From NCBI RefSeq assembly GCF_029852145.1, contig NC_079973.1:9010385-9074384 (forward strand): 64,000 nt of DNA, read 5' to 3'. The translations under genes were made by a program, and so were the position numbers. Numbering within the stretch: position 1 is the first letter of the stretch; each line of letters starts with the position of its first letter. The notes below the pieces were generated by a model, which saw nothing but the letters and a program-made list of their open reading frames with translations, did not search any database and was not told where the DNA came from. Source of the DNA: Microplitis mediator (taxonomy: Eukaryota; Arthropoda; Insecta; Hymenoptera; Braconidae). This document shows positions 1-12,400 of this stretch, piece after piece.

Positions 1-3000
1 TAATTCAAGACGGTCCCCACAATCCACGTTAAAGACATGGTCACATTTATTAATTTTACGATTCAATGGGTCGAATACAAGGCCGTCAGGACAGAACTTT
101 TCTTTCGCTACGCCATCTTCGCACTGGTAGAATTTATCACATTGCACAGGATCTTCATACTGGCCATCTTTTTTCGGACAAGTAAAAGCCCCATCTGAAA
201 TATTGAATCAGTGTCTAAAAAATACTTATTTATCGAATCTATAAAATCATAAGTTAAATTCATCAAACGATCGAATCATTGAATATAGTCTCCTAAAATA
301 TTAGCTCGGAAATGATTTCAATACAGTAAAGGTAGTCAATTTTTGACAAAATTGAGAAAGTTTTACACTTTTGAAAGTTAGTCTTAGGTAAAAAAAAAAC
401 TGATCCGAAACAGCAGCTCAGAATCTCAATCCTACCACAAGCTCAACGAATATTCATTTTCCCATTTAAATCACATAAAAAAAAAAAATCTGTATATCGG
501 TTGGTCCTGCGGGCAAGCCCCAAAACTTCCCGCTGTTTTCGAGCTCAAAGAGCTCGTAATTTTCAATATTTTCATCTTAATACCTCTGACTATATTGGTG
601 TTTTCAATCTTGAAAACAGTACGTTTTGTATTGAACTTCAAAAATTACAAATTTCATAAAATTTTACAGTCAGTACTTATTTTTCGAAACAAATATTAAA
701 TCACGAAAAAACTAGATCTTACATATTGATATAATGGATGAAGACATTACTGATGCAGACTAATTATATTTTTTATTGATGAAAAAATCCCGGCGATTGC
801 TGGGCTCGAACCTACAACCTCTCGATTCGAAGTCCTTGCTGCTATCCACTGCGCCGAACCACGTACGTTATCGCGTATGAATAAATAGTATATTTATCAA
901 AATATGGAGTTTTATATTTTCATACTAAATTTAACATAATTTTATAAGTTTTTGCGGAATGGAAAAAGAAATTTATAAAGTTTTACATAATTGTTATGAA
1001 GATCCCAAGGAGTTATTGGTATGAAATTATGTAAATTTTATACAGTATTATGAAATTTTTATCAAAAAGCAAAAGATAATTTTCATAAAACTGTATAAAA
1101 TTTCATGAAAATTTTTGAAATGTTACATATTTATTACCAAAATCCGAAGTCATTGGCATAAATTTTGTAATAATTTCTAAATTTTATGAAATTTCATACA
1201 ACTGTGTCAAGTTTTATAAATTTTTTTAAATATTTATAAAATTTTTTAGAAACCATGAGATGGTTTTCATAAAATTTCATAACATTTCATGTAAGGCTAA
1301 AACTTCAATTTTGTAGAATCACATGAAGTTTTATAGAATTTAATTATATTTCATAAAACTTCATATAATTTTATGAAATTTTATAAAATTTCATGAGGTT
1401 TTATAAAATTCGACAAAATTGAAGTTTTAGCCTGTCACGAAATTATACGAGATTTTATGAAATTTTATGAAATTTCATAGAATTATCTCATGGTTTCTAA
1501 TAAAATTTCATAAGTTCTTTTTTTAATTTTATAAAACTTTATATAATGTTATGAAATTTCATAAAAATATATAAAATTTTATACTCTCTAAATCTGAAAC
1601 AGTGACAACCACTGCAAAATAGCCTATACACACTATTTCACAGCTATAAGTATACCACTTGGTATAGCTGTGAAAAAGTGAATAGTCACTGTTTCAGATT
1701 TAGAGAGTACCAATAACTCCTTGGCATCTCGATAACAGTTATGTAAAATTTTATAAACTTTTATAAAAGTTTATGAAATTTTCCAAAATTTCAGTAGTAT
1801 AATTTCATAAAATTTTATGAAAAATTTTTTCCCGGGTAACTCAAAAGTTTATTAAAAACATGACTTCCAATAAGCCACCGTGGCTGAGCGTCCTCGGTCA
1901 TAAGTCCCGCGCCATCGGCCTAGGTTCCAATCTTAAGTTGGGTAAAATTATTTATTCATAAAAAGAAACGTTTGTTAAGGAACAAAACTAATCTGAACAA
2001 CATTAGATAAAAAAAAGGCATGTCTGATACTGTTTTTTTGAGAAAATAAAATTTTTTTCTTAGAATTGCGCAAGTAAATCAAATGCTTGAATAAAGTAAT
2101 TATTTTACTTGATTGAAGAAACAATTGCTTTGCACTATGTAAGTAACTAAAATACTTGAATCAATCATTTTTTCTTTAAAATATATAATTTTTTTTCTCA
2201 GTGGAGAAATTAATTCAAATATATTATATAATGTCTGAAAATCGTACAAATGTATAAATTTAATGTACATATTAAATACTATACTATACTCAGTTGCTGC
2301 TTTTACACTTAGCGTGGCAGCGTGTATACTTGCGTATAGTTCACATGCCTACATACATACAGCGTAAATGTTTAAAAAGTGGAGACTGCATAAACAGACT
2401 ATGACTGTTACACTTTCGTTACACTTTCGTCGTTCAAAGCATTCAATCATCCCTCAGCCGCGCCCAAAGAAGTTTTACTTCAAAGACTTTTTTCAATGGC
2501 GTCTTTCTTGGACAACTCTTTAATAAAGTGACTTATAATTGCTACAGGGACAATATTAGAACTGATGTAAGAAGTTTTAAGTTTTTGTTTTCTACTATTA
2601 TTTTCTAATTATTTATTGCTATAAGGGTTTAAAAACAAGCCTTTATATACTTCAATCTTTTTTTTTCTCAAGCATTTTGCTGCTTGATTTCTATGGTTAT
2701 TACTTGAAATACATAAATTCGTGTTTTTTTAATCGTGATGGAGTAAATAGGAAATATAGAAAATTTTTATTGCTTATTTTTAATGATACAAAAATGATAA
2801 ATATGCTTCAGATTTCGTCTGCGAATAATATTTTTTCAAAATCAAGATTTCACTGATATTGAGTATACTCTGAGTCAAGTAGAAACTAATGGTAGTAGAC
2901 CCAAATATTATTTAAGACGCTATTATGAGCTTTAATTAGAAATACATTAATTAGAAACTATTGCATGCATTCATATGTATTGAAAATAACCCTCTTGCAC

Positions 3001-3206
3001 CATTAATAGTTCTAAATAATGTCTTTTAATAATCTTTAGCAATCACTTAAATCTATATCTATAACTTTTTAAGCTCTATCTAAGATGGAGAAAGGAATCA
3101 TTATAAGACTACTTCGTTCACTAAAAACTTATTATTGAAGATTTGATTTTCAATACTTACAACAAACAGAGAAAATTGAAACGCCGATGATGAAGATTTT
3201 AATCAT
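1..3206 (-). CDS. obst-A: Obstructor-A (CPAP3 chitin-binding cuticle protein), 5' part
   Basis: Secreted chitin-binding protein of the cuticle matrix; in Drosophila the obstructor-A protein organises chitin in the newly made cuticle. Two coding exons are seen. Exon 1 is 3206-3161: its ATG opens a 15-codon hydrophobic signal peptide (MIKIFIIGVSIFSVC) and it ends one base into a codon at a GTAAG donor. Exon 2 is 194-1, starting after TTTCAG; the split codon gives Tyr. It encodes one complete peritrophin-A (CBM14) domain with the CPKKDGQYEDPVQCDKFYQC segment, then CPDGLVFDP and the FNVDCGDR ending typical of obst-A. The remaining chitin-binding domains lie beyond the left edge. The intron (195-3160) is full of repeats. 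A related alternative is Gasp (obst-C), but the LNRKINKCDHVFNVDC spacing fits obst-A better. Confidence 0.88.
490..600. repeat. Dispersed repeat with GAGCTCAAAGAGCTCG core, copy 1
   Basis: The stretch around 505-575 holds a GC-richer block with the palindromic core GAGCTCAAAGAGCTCG next to a CGGGAAGTTTTGGGGC-type segment (read on the minus strand). A second copy in the opposite orientation sits at 53340-53410. Class unknown. It lies in the obst-A intron. Confidence 0.5.
787..868 (-). repeat. tRNA-derived element (Arg-TCG-like head)
   Basis: On the minus strand this reads like a tRNA: a D-arm-like GGCGCAGTGGATAGC (box A), an anticodon-loop-like ACTTCGAATC matching tRNA-Arg(TCG), and GGTTCGAGCCC (box B). 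The acceptor and T stems are imperfect, so it is a tRNA-derived SINE head or a pseudogene rather than a functional tRNA. Confidence 0.55.
940..1840. mobile_element. Foldback element with inner 130-bp hairpin
   Basis: The outer arms carry CAAGGAGTTATTGGTA (about 1006) and its inverse TACCAATAACTCCTTGG (about 1708). Between them is a long field of degenerate, self-complementary AAATTTTATGAAATTTCATA units. At 1582-1709 an inner hairpin has near-perfect arms, CTCTAAATCTGAAACAGTGAC and its inverse. The right end shows TTTTTTCCCGGG, as do other elements in this window. No coding capacity. Confidence 0.6.
1845..2030 (+). mobile_element. SINE family A, copy 1
   Basis: A class II tRNA-like head (GTGGCTGAGCGTC box A, TAGGTTCCAATC box B, with Ser/Leu-like spacing) is followed by a body with AACTAATCTGAACAACATTAG. 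The same unit, including its upstream GTTTATTAAAAACATGA flank, recurs on the minus strand at 35135-35325. The two copies establish it as a dispersed SINE and not a tRNA gene. Confidence 0.65.
2230..3155. other. obst-A intron sequence, nothing recognised
   Basis: AT-rich intronic DNA. No coding stretch, RNA gene or clear repeat structure is visible. A slightly more complex segment at 2290-2500 has no match elsewhere in the window. Confidence 0.5.
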
Positions 3207-3317
3207 TTTTGACAAATAAAATTTGAGATTTAAGTTAATGAAAATGTCTTTATTCTCTTTAATTTGTAGCACTACAATAATATCAGTTAAAGTATATGTC
3301 TTTACGTGATCGAACAA

Positions 3318-3360
3318 GAGACTGCCGACATCGTTGACTTCCCAACCAGTATATCTGAAA
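3318..3360 (-). promoter_or_regulatory. Possible core promoter of obst-A
   Basis: Reading the minus strand, a TATA-like ATATACT (near 3350) is followed about 30 bases later by GGCAGTC (near 3325), an initiator-like motif. This lies about 120 bases upstream of the obst-A ATG. The spacing is right for a TATA-Inr promoter, but the motifs are short and AT-rich DNA gives many chance matches. Confidence 0.3.
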
Positions 3361-3369
3361 CACTCCCAC

Positions 3370-5860
3370 TAAGTCATCTTTTTCACACTTTCACCATCAA
3401 TAGGTATCGAAAACCAACATTATACGTTCAACGAAATACATGATAACGCACTAACTTTTACTTCATCAATCCGTTGATCTCTCTTTTAGAAAATCATCCA
3501 ATCCTAAGTTACAGTATTATTCTTACATTATCCTTAATAAGAGCATTAAAATTAAAAAAAAATATTTGAATTCTTCGATGTATTAAATTATAAAGGCATT
3601 ATTTTAATAATCTTCGTAACTGTACACAAATATAACATTATAGCATACTCAGGTCATGATGCGATCATATGTAAATATGCAAATCTACTCTCGCTTCTTG
3701 CACTTTCTCTTACATCTGTCTCTTCAAGTAGTATAGTCTAATAAGGATTTCAGATACATGCTGAGGTCGAAAAATTTAAAAGAATTCAGAATTTTGTGAG
3801 GTTTTTTTAAACAATATCAATAACAAAGAAAAAGTTGTTACTGGAAAAAAATCCTGTGCAACTATTTTTTATGGACCAAAAATCCGTTTCATGGAGTGAC
3901 CGCGTAAATAAACGGCTTTGACATGAAAAATATTTATAGGATCAGGTTAACTAAACCCTGATTTTGAAGAGAAAGAATTTAGGAATCGAGAAACTGTGTG
4001 CTGAATTTTAAATCTTAATATCTGATACTTCTAAAGTTATAAATTTTTAAAGTCAAAAACGCGAATTTTAAAAAAATTAGTCAGAACTATAACAATTATT
4101 GATATTTTTGCATAGAAGCGCATGTAGTCTTGTAGGGAATGAAAAGATGTTTTTTTCAAGCTCTGGTATTGCATGAAATCTCAATTTGCGAAAAAGTTAT
4201 TACTAAAAAACTGGTTTCTTTTCACGAATTTTTTATTCCCAAGGAAAAAATCGTATCGAAAGAAAAAACTTTAAAAATACTCAGAAAATATGAAATTTTA
4301 AAATATTATTTTTTTGCAAACAAGTATTTTTTATGACCCCTGCGTTTAAAGTTCAACATTCGAGCATCGTGTGGTGCGAGTAAAATAGGCCTTTCTCTCG
4401 ATATTGAACTTTAAACACCGTCGTTATAAAAAATATTGTTCGACACGTATGATTAGAACGAGAAATCCGGTATATCTGTATTGTCAACATTGGTCTTGTG
4501 TTCGGTTACATTATCAACGAGAACGACTGCCTACACCTGAAGTCCTCCCAGAGCGTAAGTCGTCGTCGGTTTTTACCCCCACTCTTCGAAAACGAATATA
4601 ATCTCATGCCGTTACTACGCACTGACATTACAAACGGAAAATTTCCTGCAATTCCCGACGACAACAACTCTCTGGGAAGAGACTCGCTTCGCTCGTGCAA
4701 AAATGATGTGTGTAGTCGTTTTCGTAGAGATGTTGAAAATACGTCATAACCCAAGACTTGTGTTGCAAATACAAGCATACCACAAACCTTCAATTTAATC
4801 ATGTGTATCGAAAACATCCATCCCGGGAGAAAAAATTTATATATGATTATATAAAATTTTATATAAATGCTTACATAAAATTAGATATGATTTTAGGTTT
4901 GATCTATTTTCATATAATTATAGATAATTTTATAAAGTTATATATATAATAACTGTCATGAAAGAAAAGAAATTATCCGAGCCAACTCATGGGCTCGATC
5001 CTAGGACCTTCGGATTCACAGTCTGATCTGCTAATCTCTTTGCAAAATCACACACTAGAATGGCGAAGTTGATTGTATTTATTTAGATACAAAATGAACT
5101 TAATGAAATCGAAGACATCAATAAATAATTGTTTATGTTATTTGTATTATATTCAATTATATTATTGTTTATAGGGTAAAGAGACCAATAGCAAAATTCA
5201 CCTGTTATTTGTCGATTTAAAAGTATTTAAAACGATTCGAAGCATTAAATTGTTTCGAATTGTTTCGAATCTACCTACGAATCAGTAATTAGTCTAGTAT
5301 TTGTCGATTTAAATCTATTTAAAACAATTTAAAAAATTGAATTGTTTTAAATCACCGTGGCGAGCCAGAAATTCAACTATTATTTGTCGATTCAAAAGTA
5401 TTTGAAGATATTTGAAAAATTAAATCGTATTCAATCTTTTCCAGCCGTTTTTTATACGTCAATTCAAAACTATTCATTTCTATTTCCTCTTCAAAAACGA
5501 TGTCAATTAAGTCGATTTAAAAGTATTCATAAAGATTAAAAAAAAATTTTTTTGAATCGTTTCTTTCAATCAGGGGGTATATCCACTAATAGCAGGGCGA
5601 TAATCACTTCTTTTGACGAATTAAAAAAAAAATGACAAGTTAAAATTTCTTAAACTTAACTAAAATTTTTTTGATTTTATATCTCAGTTTTTTATAATAA
5701 TTCATTGTTAAAACTTGAAAATTTTTAAGCTGTCATTCCGCTTTTGATTTTGTTAGTCTACTTCCAAGAATTTGAAAAAAGTTTGTAATATAACATTTAT
5801 GAATGCGGTTAATTTAAAAATTTTATATAATTATATAAAATTATATAAAAATTTTTCGAC
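3370..5860. other. Intergenic DNA between obst-A and the Peritrophin-A-like gene, part 1
   Basis: No gene is supported. The stretch 4550-4690 (CCGTTACTACGC... ACTCTCTGGGAA) is a repeat, because a diverged copy lies at 13040-13170. From 4820 a CCCGGGAGAAAAAAT end leads into an AT palindrome and a tRNA-like block. 5200-5575 is a run of degenerate GATTTAAAACGATT-type palindromes ending near TCAATCAGGGG, typical of the CCCTGATTA foldback family here. Confidence 0.5.
4970..5062 (-). repeat. tRNA-derived element (His-GTG-like head)
   Basis: Minus strand: GATTAGCAGATCAG, then an anticodon-loop-like ACTGTGAATCC (GTG, histidine-like), then AGGATCGAGCCC as a degraded box B. The stems are incomplete, so it is not an active tRNA. 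It sits in an AT-palindrome element that begins with CCCGGG near 4822. Confidence 0.45.
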
Positions 5861-5868
5861 CGAATATA

Positions 5869-6165
5869 GACGGAAAAAAGAGCAGTTGAAAAATTACAAT
5901 TTCGTACAGTAGTAAAGCGCTCCGAGTCTGAAACTGTAAAAATTACATTTTTTATCAGTAAATTTTACAGAAATAACAAATATTACAGTTTCAAACTCGA
6001 TGTTGTCGATTTAAACTGTAAAATTTGCTGCTTAAAATTGTATTAATTATATTACTATAACAAATTTCTAAAATTACAGTTTAAGGTTTAATGTTTAAAG
6101 ATTTTTGCCCCGAAAGCCTTTTTTACTGTAGAAACTGTAATTTTTCAACTGCTCTTTTTTTCGTG
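5869..6165. mobile_element. MITE, about 297 bp, GACGGAAAA ends
   Basis: Terminal inverted repeats of about 30 bp: GACGGAAAAAAGAGCAGTTG on the left and the inverse CAACTGCTCTTTTTTTCGTG on the right. TA dinucleotides flank both ends, consistent with a TA target duplication. The interior is non-coding and loosely self-complementary. Confidence 0.7.
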
Positions 6166-6171
6166 TATAAA

Positions 6172-6725
6172 TATGAGGGTGTTCCAAAACAAAAAAATGT
6201 TTTTTTCTAACGTCTTATGGGATTAAATGTTACTTTATGTTATAACAAAAAATCCTCACCAAATATCAGCCAGATATCTTTAAAATTGATCTATCACGGA
6301 AGGGGACCCCCTTTCCCATTTAAAATACCCGCGAAAATATTTAATTTTAGTTTTTCGTTATTAAGACTATGAAAAAATTTTTTTTTTAATTCCGCCTAGC
6401 ATGATTTCGTAGGGAATTAAATTCTCTGCAAAAAAGTGCTGATGCATTATGTACATCAAATGAACTGGGAAAAAGTTACGGGGCTTCAAAGATCAACAAA
6501 ATTTTAGTTTCCTCAGTGTTAAATTTTATTTTATAATTTTTCATTTTTATTCTATCAAAAAATATTTTTTCAATTGTGACGGGCACGTTCTTGTAGGAAA
6601 TTAAATTTCCTACAAAAAGTATTGGACATCATATATACGTCAAATGAATAAGAAAGAAGTTACAGGGCTTTAAATGTCAACGCAAAGTGAACTTCATTTT
6701 TCGTCGACATTTAAAGCCCTTAAAA
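6172..6725. repeat. Foldback-type repeat fragment with GAGGGTGTTCC end
   Basis: Begins with GAGGGTGTTCCAAAAC, like the GGGTG ends of the large foldbacks at 14020 and 30376. It holds a short palindrome at 6665-6720 (GGGCTTTAAATGTC and its inverse). The right boundary is uncertain. Confidence 0.4.
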
Positions 6726-6729
6726 AAGT

Positions 6730-8460
6730 ATATTACAAAATATTTTTGATAATTATTAAGATAAAAGAGAACTAATTATAAGAACTTTAATTCTTAAAAG
6801 TGCTCTTAAAGTAAGAGCTATACTATTAAAAAATTGCTATAGAGGCTCATTTCTTACATAAAACTAATAAACTCTTGTAGCAATATATAAGGATATATAG
6901 AAATATGCATGGATAAGTAGATATATGTTTGAATAAGAGTCTAAAAGAATTCTTAAGCGAGGTGTTACTTACTATTTGAATAAGAATTACTGATGATAAT
7001 TAAAATCATTTATTTATAGACACTGAACTTTACTTTGAGAATATGACGAATCAAATTTCAACTGATTTTTTTTTTGTATTAAGAAATATAAAACCTTACA
7101 GGCAACTTAAAAAGAAATCTGTCTTCTTACGTGACAGCTACATTTTAACATTTTGAGAGTCGTGGCAATCACTTTCCAATTAACGAGGACAACATATAAA
7201 AATTTTCGTTTGAAAAAGAAATTCTATAAAACAAAGTTCATTCAATAGAAGATTAGTTGATAATTTTACTCAAGGAAAGATCTTTATCAAATGACATGAA
7301 ACATTTAATAGAGCATTAAACTTTTAGTATTATAACGCACTATAAATGTCTGAGTGGCACTAGTATGCCCCATGTTATTACACCCAATGAATTCATTTGT
7401 AATCATGCAAACACTCAGATAAATACAAAGTGAATATATTCACGTCCATATTATGTTAGGAATATTTATGAGCCGATACTCCACGTTATCGAGAGATTTT
7501 AGTAATTCAGAGTCATACACAGAAAAAACAGTTAACTTGGGTCAAGAAGAGTATTGTCTTCTGAATTTGTCTTCTTCATTCACGAAAAATAAAATACTTG
7601 ATTCAAAAAATTTTTTTTTGGTTCAAGACAACAAATTCTCTTGCTCCGAAAAATTAATTTTTTGAATAAAAACAAAAAAAGTTTTTTGGTCCAAGGAAAA
7701 TTTTCTTGCTCCAAAAAATAAACATTATGAGTGAAAAAAAAGCTTCTGGGGCCAAGATAAATTTTTGATCCAAAAGTTTGCTTGGTCAATAAAAACGAAA
7801 AAATTTCTGTCTGAGAAATGTATTTTCTCTTCGAAAGGTTGACGAATCGATTTTTTTTTTTTTATCAGAAACGTACTTTTTGTTTTTTTATTTCAAGACA
7901 AATTATTCAAGTAACCATTAATATTAAATAATAATGTCATGATGTAAAGGAGGGGGGGGGGGCAAATGGGACCCCTGAGAAAAAAGGGCCTATATCCTCA
8001 GTGGTTCTCACTTGTTTCACTTCTTTCTGGTCCCTTACCATATTTTATGGTCTCAATATACCGCGTCTGTTTAAAATTAAAAATCTGTAAATTTGAGGCA
8101 AAATAAGCGCTCCAAAAAAAAAAGTTTTAATATTTGATTTTTTTTTACCATTTTTACTTTTTTAAGTCTTCTTCTATGGTATACGTAATCAATATGCTCC
8201 AAAAAGTAAAAATTTTAATTTAGGGCAAAACTGGTCCTCTAAGAAATCTTGTAAAATTCGGCTATTATTATATTTCATCAAGTTGACTAACCTGGAGCTG
8301 GAGGGAAGCCTTAATTTCTCACGTATGTGTGGGTTCTTATTTAATTAAAACCACTCAATTAATTATAAAATGGCGACCTATTACAATTATGATTAGTACC
8401 AATAGCTCAATGACGAATTGTCTTCATTACATTATTATTATTATTTTCTTTTAAGTTATA
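6730..8460. other. Intergenic DNA between obst-A and the Peritrophin-A-like gene, part 2
   Basis: No gene. 7510-7870 is a run of TTGGTCCAAG-type palindromes belonging to the CAAGAAA repeat family seen at 34875, 50732 and 54903. A G-run with GGGGCAAATGGG is at 7950. The rest is unassigned AT-rich DNA. Confidence 0.45.
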
Positions 8461-8490
8461 GATCAAATTGAACGGAATATAGTATAGTGC

Positions 8491-8907
8491 CGGATAGCTC
8501 AACTGGTAGAGCACTCGGCGCGATACCGACATGGTCTGGGTTCGATTCCCAGTTCGGGCTATCTATATTTTTCTCAATTTATCTATAAATTGTCTTATTG
8601 AGAAGGTTTATATGTTTAGGTTTCCACTATATTTAAGACTCTACCGAGGGCCTTACCTGAGCGCCAAATCGTTACTGCTGCGATGCTCTATTAACAAGAT
8701 AGCCAGCATGCGAAGCAGGCCAAGTTTCGTTGCCTTAGGAGACAAAGGGATCCAAGAATTACAACCTTTTGCATCCGCGATGCCAGAAACTCAACTTGTG
8801 ATGAATAAGTTGGTATTTTAGCCAGTGCAGACACAAAAGTCTGCTTCATCCCTTCTAGGACGCCAACATTATTATTATTATTATTATTATCATTATTATT
8901 ATTATTG
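8491..8907 (+). mobile_element. SINE family B with (ATT)n tail
   Basis: The head 8491-8562 is tRNA-like: a D arm with GCTC/GAGC, a perfect T arm (CTGGG TTCGATT CCCAG), but a mismatched acceptor stem and no U33 in the anticodon loop. A body follows, and then an ATT-repeat tail at 8869-8907. A fragment of the same element with the same junction is at 21492-21592. This is a tRNA-derived SINE rather than a tRNA gene; the open frame across 8531-8821 is incidental. Confidence 0.72.
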
Positions 8908-9331
8908 TTATGTTTTCCTGATATTTATAGTTGTATTATGTAACAAGTTGTATACAGCCGATCGACATAAAATAATAATTAAGAATATTAATAATGTAAT
9001 GTAATGTAATTTTATTTGGTCATAGAACCCATGTCCCTTGAGAGCCATAAGGCAAGATAATATACAGAGTGTACAAAATCGGTAGCACAATATTAGGTAA
9101 TAATAATAACAATAAAATTTTATCATTACTACTTGGGTTTTTTAAACTCATTATGAGTTTATATTAGTTTCTAATGAGTTTCCATACATCTGAATTAAAT
9201 TGTATTCTAAAATTACGAACAGTACGTAATATCTTAACAGAAATTTTATTTGTATAATAATAGAAAAAGACATGAAATGTCAACTAAGAGGGGAGTTAAT
9301 CATTGAAAAAAGTGATCGTTTCGTTCAGTCG

Positions 9332-9340
9332 CAAGTGAAA
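9332..9340 (+). promoter_or_regulatory. Possible initiator of the Peritrophin-A-like gene
   Basis: GTTCAGTCG at this position matches the arthropod initiator TCAGT. It lies about 115 bases before the ATG at 9453. No TATA box is evident upstream. Confidence 0.3.
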
Positions 9341-9452
9341 GGAATGTGAAGTTTCTCGAGGTCAAAAACTGAGGTACTAACGATTTATTTATTTTCTCTT
9401 AATTCAGTGGTAACGAATCATACTTTGTTAGTTGTCAAGTAATTATTAAAGC

Positions 9453-12400
9453 ATGTTCAAAAATATATTTAGCTTTTGCGTATTAGCAACAATTCTTTCA
9501 ATTGGTAAGTATAATCTTAAAAGATTTAATACATTATTTCACCTATAAATTATTCAACATATGTCTTCCCGTTGGAAAAGATTAAACTCTAAAATTAAGT
9601 GATGCATAACGAAAAAATAAACATCACATAATTTTTTCGTTCCAAGGAATTATCGTTTTGGAGAAATCTTAGTTAGCAGTACTGCTATCATCAATTAACT
9701 ACATCCATATGCTTTAGTATTGTTGATATATTTTTTAAATACTATAAAAAGAACTCGATTAATATGTGCATTATAAAATATTTTAATATTTCATAAAACA
9801 GAATTCTTTGTGGATTATTTTTTTAATTTACTTTATTTAATAAATTTCATTTGACCTTAAAGCCTAAGCTTTCTAAGTGCTATGACATATAATATATACG
9901 TAGATCAGATATATCAGTTTAGAACAATAATTAATGAATAATAATAATTAATATTATAGCTATCACCAAGAATATGACGATTATATCCTCATTGAAGTAA
10001 AAAATGGTTTATTAACGGTTTAATTACTTTTACTATTTACTAACAGTTTTTTGACTTTGAAAATAAAATTTATTTACGGTTGTAATGTGCGAAAAATAAA
10101 CGGTTTTTAGATAAAAACAATGCCGAAATCAAACGATTTTATAGTGGTCATTCCCTTGGAATTAAAGTTTTTTAAAATCGTTATTATACATTTATTTATA
10201 CTACTTCATCCAAACCATTTTCAAAAAATATAAAATTAATGAGGAAACAGTTAATGAGCAGTTATTAGAAAAAAAAATTTCTGTTAGCATCCAGAATATA
10301 AGTAGTACTTTACGGTAAATGAACAGTTCAAAAACAGTTGATATAAATAAAAATTCGATTATTTGTTGATTGAATCCGTAGTATTTTTTCCTATATTACA
10401 ATGGGAAATTTTCTTATGTTGACATACCAAGAACTTTTCCGATGTCAAAGTAGTACACGGAAAGATTGGAACCTGACTGGTTACTGTTCTGCACCCGACT
10501 CAGTATGGTGCTGGAAAAAATGCTCAGTTGTGGTGCAGCACCACACTGATTACTGTGCGGAACCTGACTAAGTGATCTGCGCACACGACTCAGTCAGGTC
10601 CCGCACAGTAAACAGTGTGGCGTTTCACCACAATCAGGCATTTTCTTCTAGCACCATACTGAGTCGGGTGCAGAACAGTAACCAGTCAGGTTCCAATTTT
10701 TTCGTGTAATAGTTACTATGCGGACATGAGAAAAGTAGTTGTTTTTTTCTCAGTGTACATTATAAGTAATAACAACTAATTATATCCTTATAACTATGAT
10801 TTAAAATACCAATTATTATAAGCAAAGTTAATCAAAAATTTTTTAGCTTGCGAAAGACAAAAAAAGGTCGCTTATTTTTTTTTACAGTGGAAAATGGTAA
10901 AAATTTCATGAAACTATCATTAAAATTTCTGTCTTATTACACATTGTTATTAAGTCGTTTTATAACCGTTGATAGATAGTTTTTGCATAGTTTTTTTTTA
11001 CAGTCGAATGATAATTTATAAGCGGTGTTCTATGAGTTAAAAAATAGTTTACATATGTAAATCAGACCGAGTTAACCCATGAAAAATGGATCATACTTGG
11101 CCATGCATGTAAATTTAAAAAATAAATTTTTTTAATTATTTTGGCGATGCAGAGATTATCAGATCAATCAGATTAAAAGTGTCATTTTTAAGAACTCTTA
11201 ATTAAGAGTTCGTAAAGACTCCATAAATAAGACAACAGTTTTGTGACGTTTTAATGTATTCTTTTTTTTAACTTCTTTGAAGTCAAAATTATGAGCTCCT
11301 TAAGACGTCATGGTAAATTTATACTGAAGTCTTATTTGCGAAGTCAGAAAAAAGAACTTTTTAAGAACTCTTTTTAAAGACGTCTTACTGAGTTCGCTAG
11401 GTGGCTCATTCGACATCTTGAGAACTTCTTAAAGACTTCTTTAAGATTTTGATAAAACGTCCAAATCACAAATAGGAACTCATTCAGAATTTATCAAGGC
11501 TTCATTTTGCTATCTGGGTATTCTATAGAACTTTAAATATCATTCAAAAACATAACTTAAAGATTTTTGTGTTTTTTGTTTACTCTTAATAAATGAAATA
11601 AAAATACCTTTGTCAAAATACTTTTGAGCGCTACTCTATGTCTTATATTAAATCCACTTTAGAAAAATTTTCAAAAGTAAATTCAAGTTTAATGCTCGAA
11701 TATTAAACGTGATATACATAATTTCAAATTAAAAAAATTTTTTTCCTTTTTTTCAATTTCTAACTACTAAGATATCGAAAAACTCAAGAAGCCATAGATC
11801 TTTTCGTTAAATATTCATTCATACGCAGCTCACCTGTAAATCATTTTGTCATAACTCATTATTATATTAGTATATATTGAAACAAATATGATGTATTTGA
11901 AGGAATTTAAATTTGAATCTAATTGCTGAACACTACTCTTTACTTGTATGATTCTTTCTAGTTCATTGTGCATCTCTTCATGGACTTCCTCATTGCCCTG
12001 AAGAATATGGAGAACAAGCTTATCCTCATCCAGAAGATTGTGCTTCTTTTTTCCTTTGCACTAATGGAACTCTAACTCTCGAGCAGTGTGAAAATGGTCT
12101 TCTCTTCGATGGGCACGGCGCAGTACACCATCACTGTAACTATTACTGGGCTGTCGATTGCAAAGGACGCCAAGCTGATCGTATGTAGTATATTATTTCT
12201 TATTAGAAAAACAATTATCCAAGATGTATCAAAGAATCATTTCTTTTTAAGCGACCCCAATTAGTTCTCCAGGATGTGAATATCAATTTGGGCTGTATGC
12301 AGACAGTGATTCTTGCAGCACTACGTACATTAAATGCATCTACGGTGAACCTCATCATGAATCATGTACACCTGGGCTTGTTTGGGATGACAAGAGCCAC

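Noticed and set aside
4506..4817. 103-codon minus-strand open frame and overlapping plus frames
   Set aside because: The segment is a repeat with a diverged copy at 13040-13170 in which the frame is not kept; no family similarity.
7453..7789. Overlapping frames rich in Lys/Phe on both strands
   Set aside because: They arise from CAAGAAA/TTTCTTG palindromic repeats, as at 34871 and 55157.
8491..8562. tRNA gene with well-formed D and T arms
   Set aside because: The acceptor stem has mismatches, the anticodon loop lacks U33, and the 3' junction recurs at 21492, so it is a SINE head.
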